In this document: positions 62,186-64,000 of the stretch, one piece after another | Layout of the letters: each line of letters begins with the position of its first letter | Position numbering within the stretch: position 1 is the first letter of the stretch | Assembly (NCBI RefSeq): GCF_051380875.1 | Contig: NZ_JBNYXW010000018.1 | Span: 1-64,000 of the forward strand | Reading direction: 5' to 3' | DNA: 64,000 nt | Origin: Janthinobacterium sp051380875 | Lineage (GTDB): Bacteria; Pseudomonadota; Gammaproteobacteria; Burkholderiales; Burkholderiaceae_D | Notes under the pieces: generated by a model | What the model saw: the letters and a program-made list of their open reading frames with translations, nothing else | Database searches by the model: none | What the model was told of the DNA's origin: nothing | Position numbers and translations under genes: made by a program

Positions 62186-64000
62186 ATGCAAAACACCCTG
62201 CTGTTAGTCGACGGTTCCAGTTACCTTTATCGCGCCTTCCATGCGCTGCCCGACCTGCGCAGCCCGGACGGTTATCCCACCGGCGCCATGCACGGCATGG
62301 TCAACATGCTGCGCCGCCTGCGCGCCGACTACCCGGCCGCCTACATCGCCTGCGTGTTCGATGCCAAGGGGAAAACTTTCCGCGATGACATGTATCCGGA
62401 ATACAAGGCCACGCGCGCCTCGATGCCGGACGACCTGCGTTTGCAGATCGAACCGATCCACGAAGCCGTGCGCGCCATGGGCTGGCCGATATTGATGGTC
62501 GATGGCGTGGAAGCGGATGATGTGATTGGTACTTTGGCCGTGCAGGCGGCTGCCGCCGGCATGCACGTGGTAGTGTCCACCGGCGACAAGGACCTGGCGC
62601 AGCTGGTCAACAGCCAGGTGACCCTGATCAATACCATGAGCAATGAAAAGCTCGATGAAGCGGCCGTGCTGGCCAAGTTCGGCGTGCGGCCGAACCGCAT
62701 CATCGATTACCTGTCGCTGATCGGCGATACGGTTGACAACGTGCCTGGCGTATCGAAATGCGGCCCGAAGACGGCCGTGAAGTGGCTGACGCAGTACGAC
62801 AGCCTGGCCGGCGTCATGGAGAACGCGGCCAGCGTGGGCGGCGCCGTGGGTGAAAACCTGCGCACGGCCCTGCCATGGCTGCCGCAGGCGCGCGCCTTGA
62901 TCACGGTCAAGACCGATTGCGATTTGTCCGGGCACATGCGCAGCATCGCCGATTCGCTGGCGGCGAAACACGAAGACAAGGAAGCGCTGCTGGCCTTCTT
63001 TAACCGCTACGGCTTCAAGGCCCTGTTGCGCGAACTGGGCGCGGCGGCGCCCATGTCGCCCGTTGGGCCAGCGGCGACAGCCGGTGGCGGTGCGGCTGGC
63101 GCTTCCACTGCGAACACCACTGGCGACATGTTCGCCGATGCCACGCCGGCGCCAGCCGCCGAGTATGAAACCGTGCTGACGGATGCCCAGCTCGATCGCT
63201 GGATCGCGCTGATCGACGCGGCGCCCCTGACTGCCGTCGATACGGAAACCACCTCGTTAGAGCCGATGACGGCGCAGATGGTGGGCATTTCCCTGTCGGT
63301 TGCCGAGCATGCTGCCTGCTACATCCCGCTGGCGCACGACTATGCGGGTGCGCCGGAACAATTGTCGCGCGAACATGTGCTGGCCAAACTGCGCCCGTGG
63401 CTGGAAGATGAAAACAAGCCCAAGCTGGGGCAAAACCTGAAATACGACAGCCATATCTTCGCCAACCACGGCGTGACACTGCGCGGCATCGCCCACGATA
63501 CATTGCTTGAATCGTATGTGTTCGAATCGCACAAGAAGCACGACATGGACGGCCTGGCCCTGCGCCACCTGAACTACACCACGATTCCCTTCCAAGACGT
63601 GTGCGGCAAGGGCGTCAAGCAGATCACCTTCAACCAGGTGGAAGTGGAGCAGGCGGCCCGCTACGCGGCCGAGGATGCCGACATTACCTTGCGTTTGCAC
63701 AATGCCATGTGGGGCAATGTGGCGAATGATGAAAAACTGACGTTCATCTATGAAAAGATCGAGATGCCGACGGCCGTGGTCTTGCAAAAGATCGAGCGCA
63801 ACGGCGTGCTGATCGATGACGCCTTGCTCAACATCCAGTCGGCCGAGCTGGCCGTCAAGATACTCGCGCTGGAAACCAAGGCCTATGAACTGGCCGAGCA
63901 GCCGTTCAATTTAGGCTCGCCCAAGCAGATCGGCGAGATTTTCTTTGAAAAGCTGAAGCTGCCAGTGGTCAAGAAGACCCCGACCGGGGCGCCATCGACG
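62186..64000 (+). CDS. polA: DNA polymerase I (partial, runs off the right edge)
   Basis: The first 605 residues are present; the polymerase palm and fingers lie beyond the window. The N-terminal 5'-3' exonuclease (about 1-290) opens NTLLLVDGSSYLYRAFHALP and has VFDAKGKTFRDDMY and GDTVDNVPGV. After an Ala/Gly/Thr linker, the 3'-5' exonuclease (~320-510) keeps its motifs DTETTSLEP, NLKYDSHIFA and YAAEDADITLRLH, so proofreading should be intact. The polymerase domain begins near the edge. The ATG is at 62186 after a TTATTTTATTGGC leader. It functions in Okazaki-fragment processing and repair. Confidence 0.97.
   Translation, partial: MQNTLLLVDGSSYLYRAFHALPDLRSPDGYPTGAMHGMVNMLRRLRADYPAAYIACVFDAKGKTFRDDMYPEYKATRASMPDDLRLQIEPIHEAVRAMGWPILMVDGVEADDVIGTLAVQAAAAGMHVVVSTGDKDLAQLVNSQVTLINTMSNEKLDEAAVLAKFGVRPNRIIDYLSLIGDTVDNVPGVSKCGPKTAVKWLTQYDSLAGVMENAASVGGAVGENLRTALPWLPQARALITVKTDCDLSGHMRSIADSLAAKHEDKEALLAFFNRYGFKALLRELGAAAPMSPVGPAATAGGGAAGASTANTTGDMFADATPAPAAEYETVLTDAQLDRWIALIDAAPLTAVDTETTSLEPMTAQMVGISLSVAEHAACYIPLAHDYAGAPEQLSREHVLAKLRPWLEDENKPKLGQNLKYDSHIFANHGVTLRGIAHDTLLESYVFESHKKHDMDGLALRHLNYTTIPFQDVCGKGVKQITFNQVEVEQAARYAAEDADITLRLHNAMWGNVANDEKLTFIYEKIEMPTAVVLQKIERNGVLIDDALLNIQSAELAVKILALETKAYELAEQPFNLGSPKQIGEIFFEKLKLPVVKKTPTGAPST

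Overview
This window looks like a chromosomal core region of a high-GC betaproteobacterium of the Oxalobacteraceae, probably Janthinobacterium or a close relative. The reasons are the gene orders dprA-smg-topB, dusB-fis-purH-ruvCAB and polA/DUF2782/thrB/BPSS1780, a ubiquinone gene (coq7), a Gram-negative porin and OmpA protein, and strongly G/C-ending codons. The genus is inferred from gene content, not from a database search. I found no phage, insertion sequence, CRISPR array, rRNA or tRNA gene.

Layout. 0-5 kb: the tail of an unidentified gene, then dprA, smg and topB (DNA uptake and topology). 5-9.3 kb: minus-strand genes, namely a carboxymuconolactone-decarboxylase-like protein and a putative phosphate-starvation operon of two tandem alkaline phosphatases plus a secreted protein, preceded by a Pho-box-like site. 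9.5-13.2 kb: a variant metallo-beta-lactamase-fold protein overlapping a FrnE-type DsbA protein, a catalase and a small DUF4279-like protein. 13.2-19.9 kb: two adjacent ABC export units on the minus strand, one with a giant permease fused to an M1 aminopeptidase. 20-27.5 kb: coq7, an OsmC protein, rplM-rpsI, argC, a bactofilin, erpA, anmK and an M23 peptidase. 27.7-36.8 kb: tyrS-dtd and small enzymes, dusB-fis, purH, ruvCAB and a DUF188 protein. 36.9-43.5 kb (minus strand): an OmpA-type protein downstream of a DUF3494 (ice-binding-like) Big2-repeat lipoprotein, a DUF2147 protein and valS. 44-49.4 kb: a porin, a Crp/Fnr regulator, a hybrid histidine kinase, a REC-PAS protein and a small membrane protein. 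49.5-54 kb: a TPP riboswitch and thiC-thiS-thiG-thiD-thiE. 54-64 kb: an ANTAR response regulator, the glutathione-dependent formaldehyde dehydrogenase, a duplicated terminator module, a coiled-coil secreted protein resembling the tail of BlaR1/M56 proteins, uvrD, BPSS1780-thrB, DUF2782 and the first 605 codons of polA.

How the genes work together. The thi genes form one riboswitch-controlled thiamine operon. The two phosphatases and their neighbour form a periplasmic phosphate-scavenging unit. Peptidoglycan functions cluster around anmK, the M23 peptidase and the bactofilin. The DNA-repair genes ruvCAB, uvrD and polA are spread along the plus strand.

The most interesting unexplained signals are a compact multi-hairpin RNA-like leader just upstream of the DUF3494 lipoprotein gene, a perfect 34-bp palindrome upstream of the Crp-type regulator, a tandemly duplicated ~155-bp double-hairpin module after the formaldehyde dehydrogenase gene, and a long hairpin-rich stretch upstream of the porin gene.
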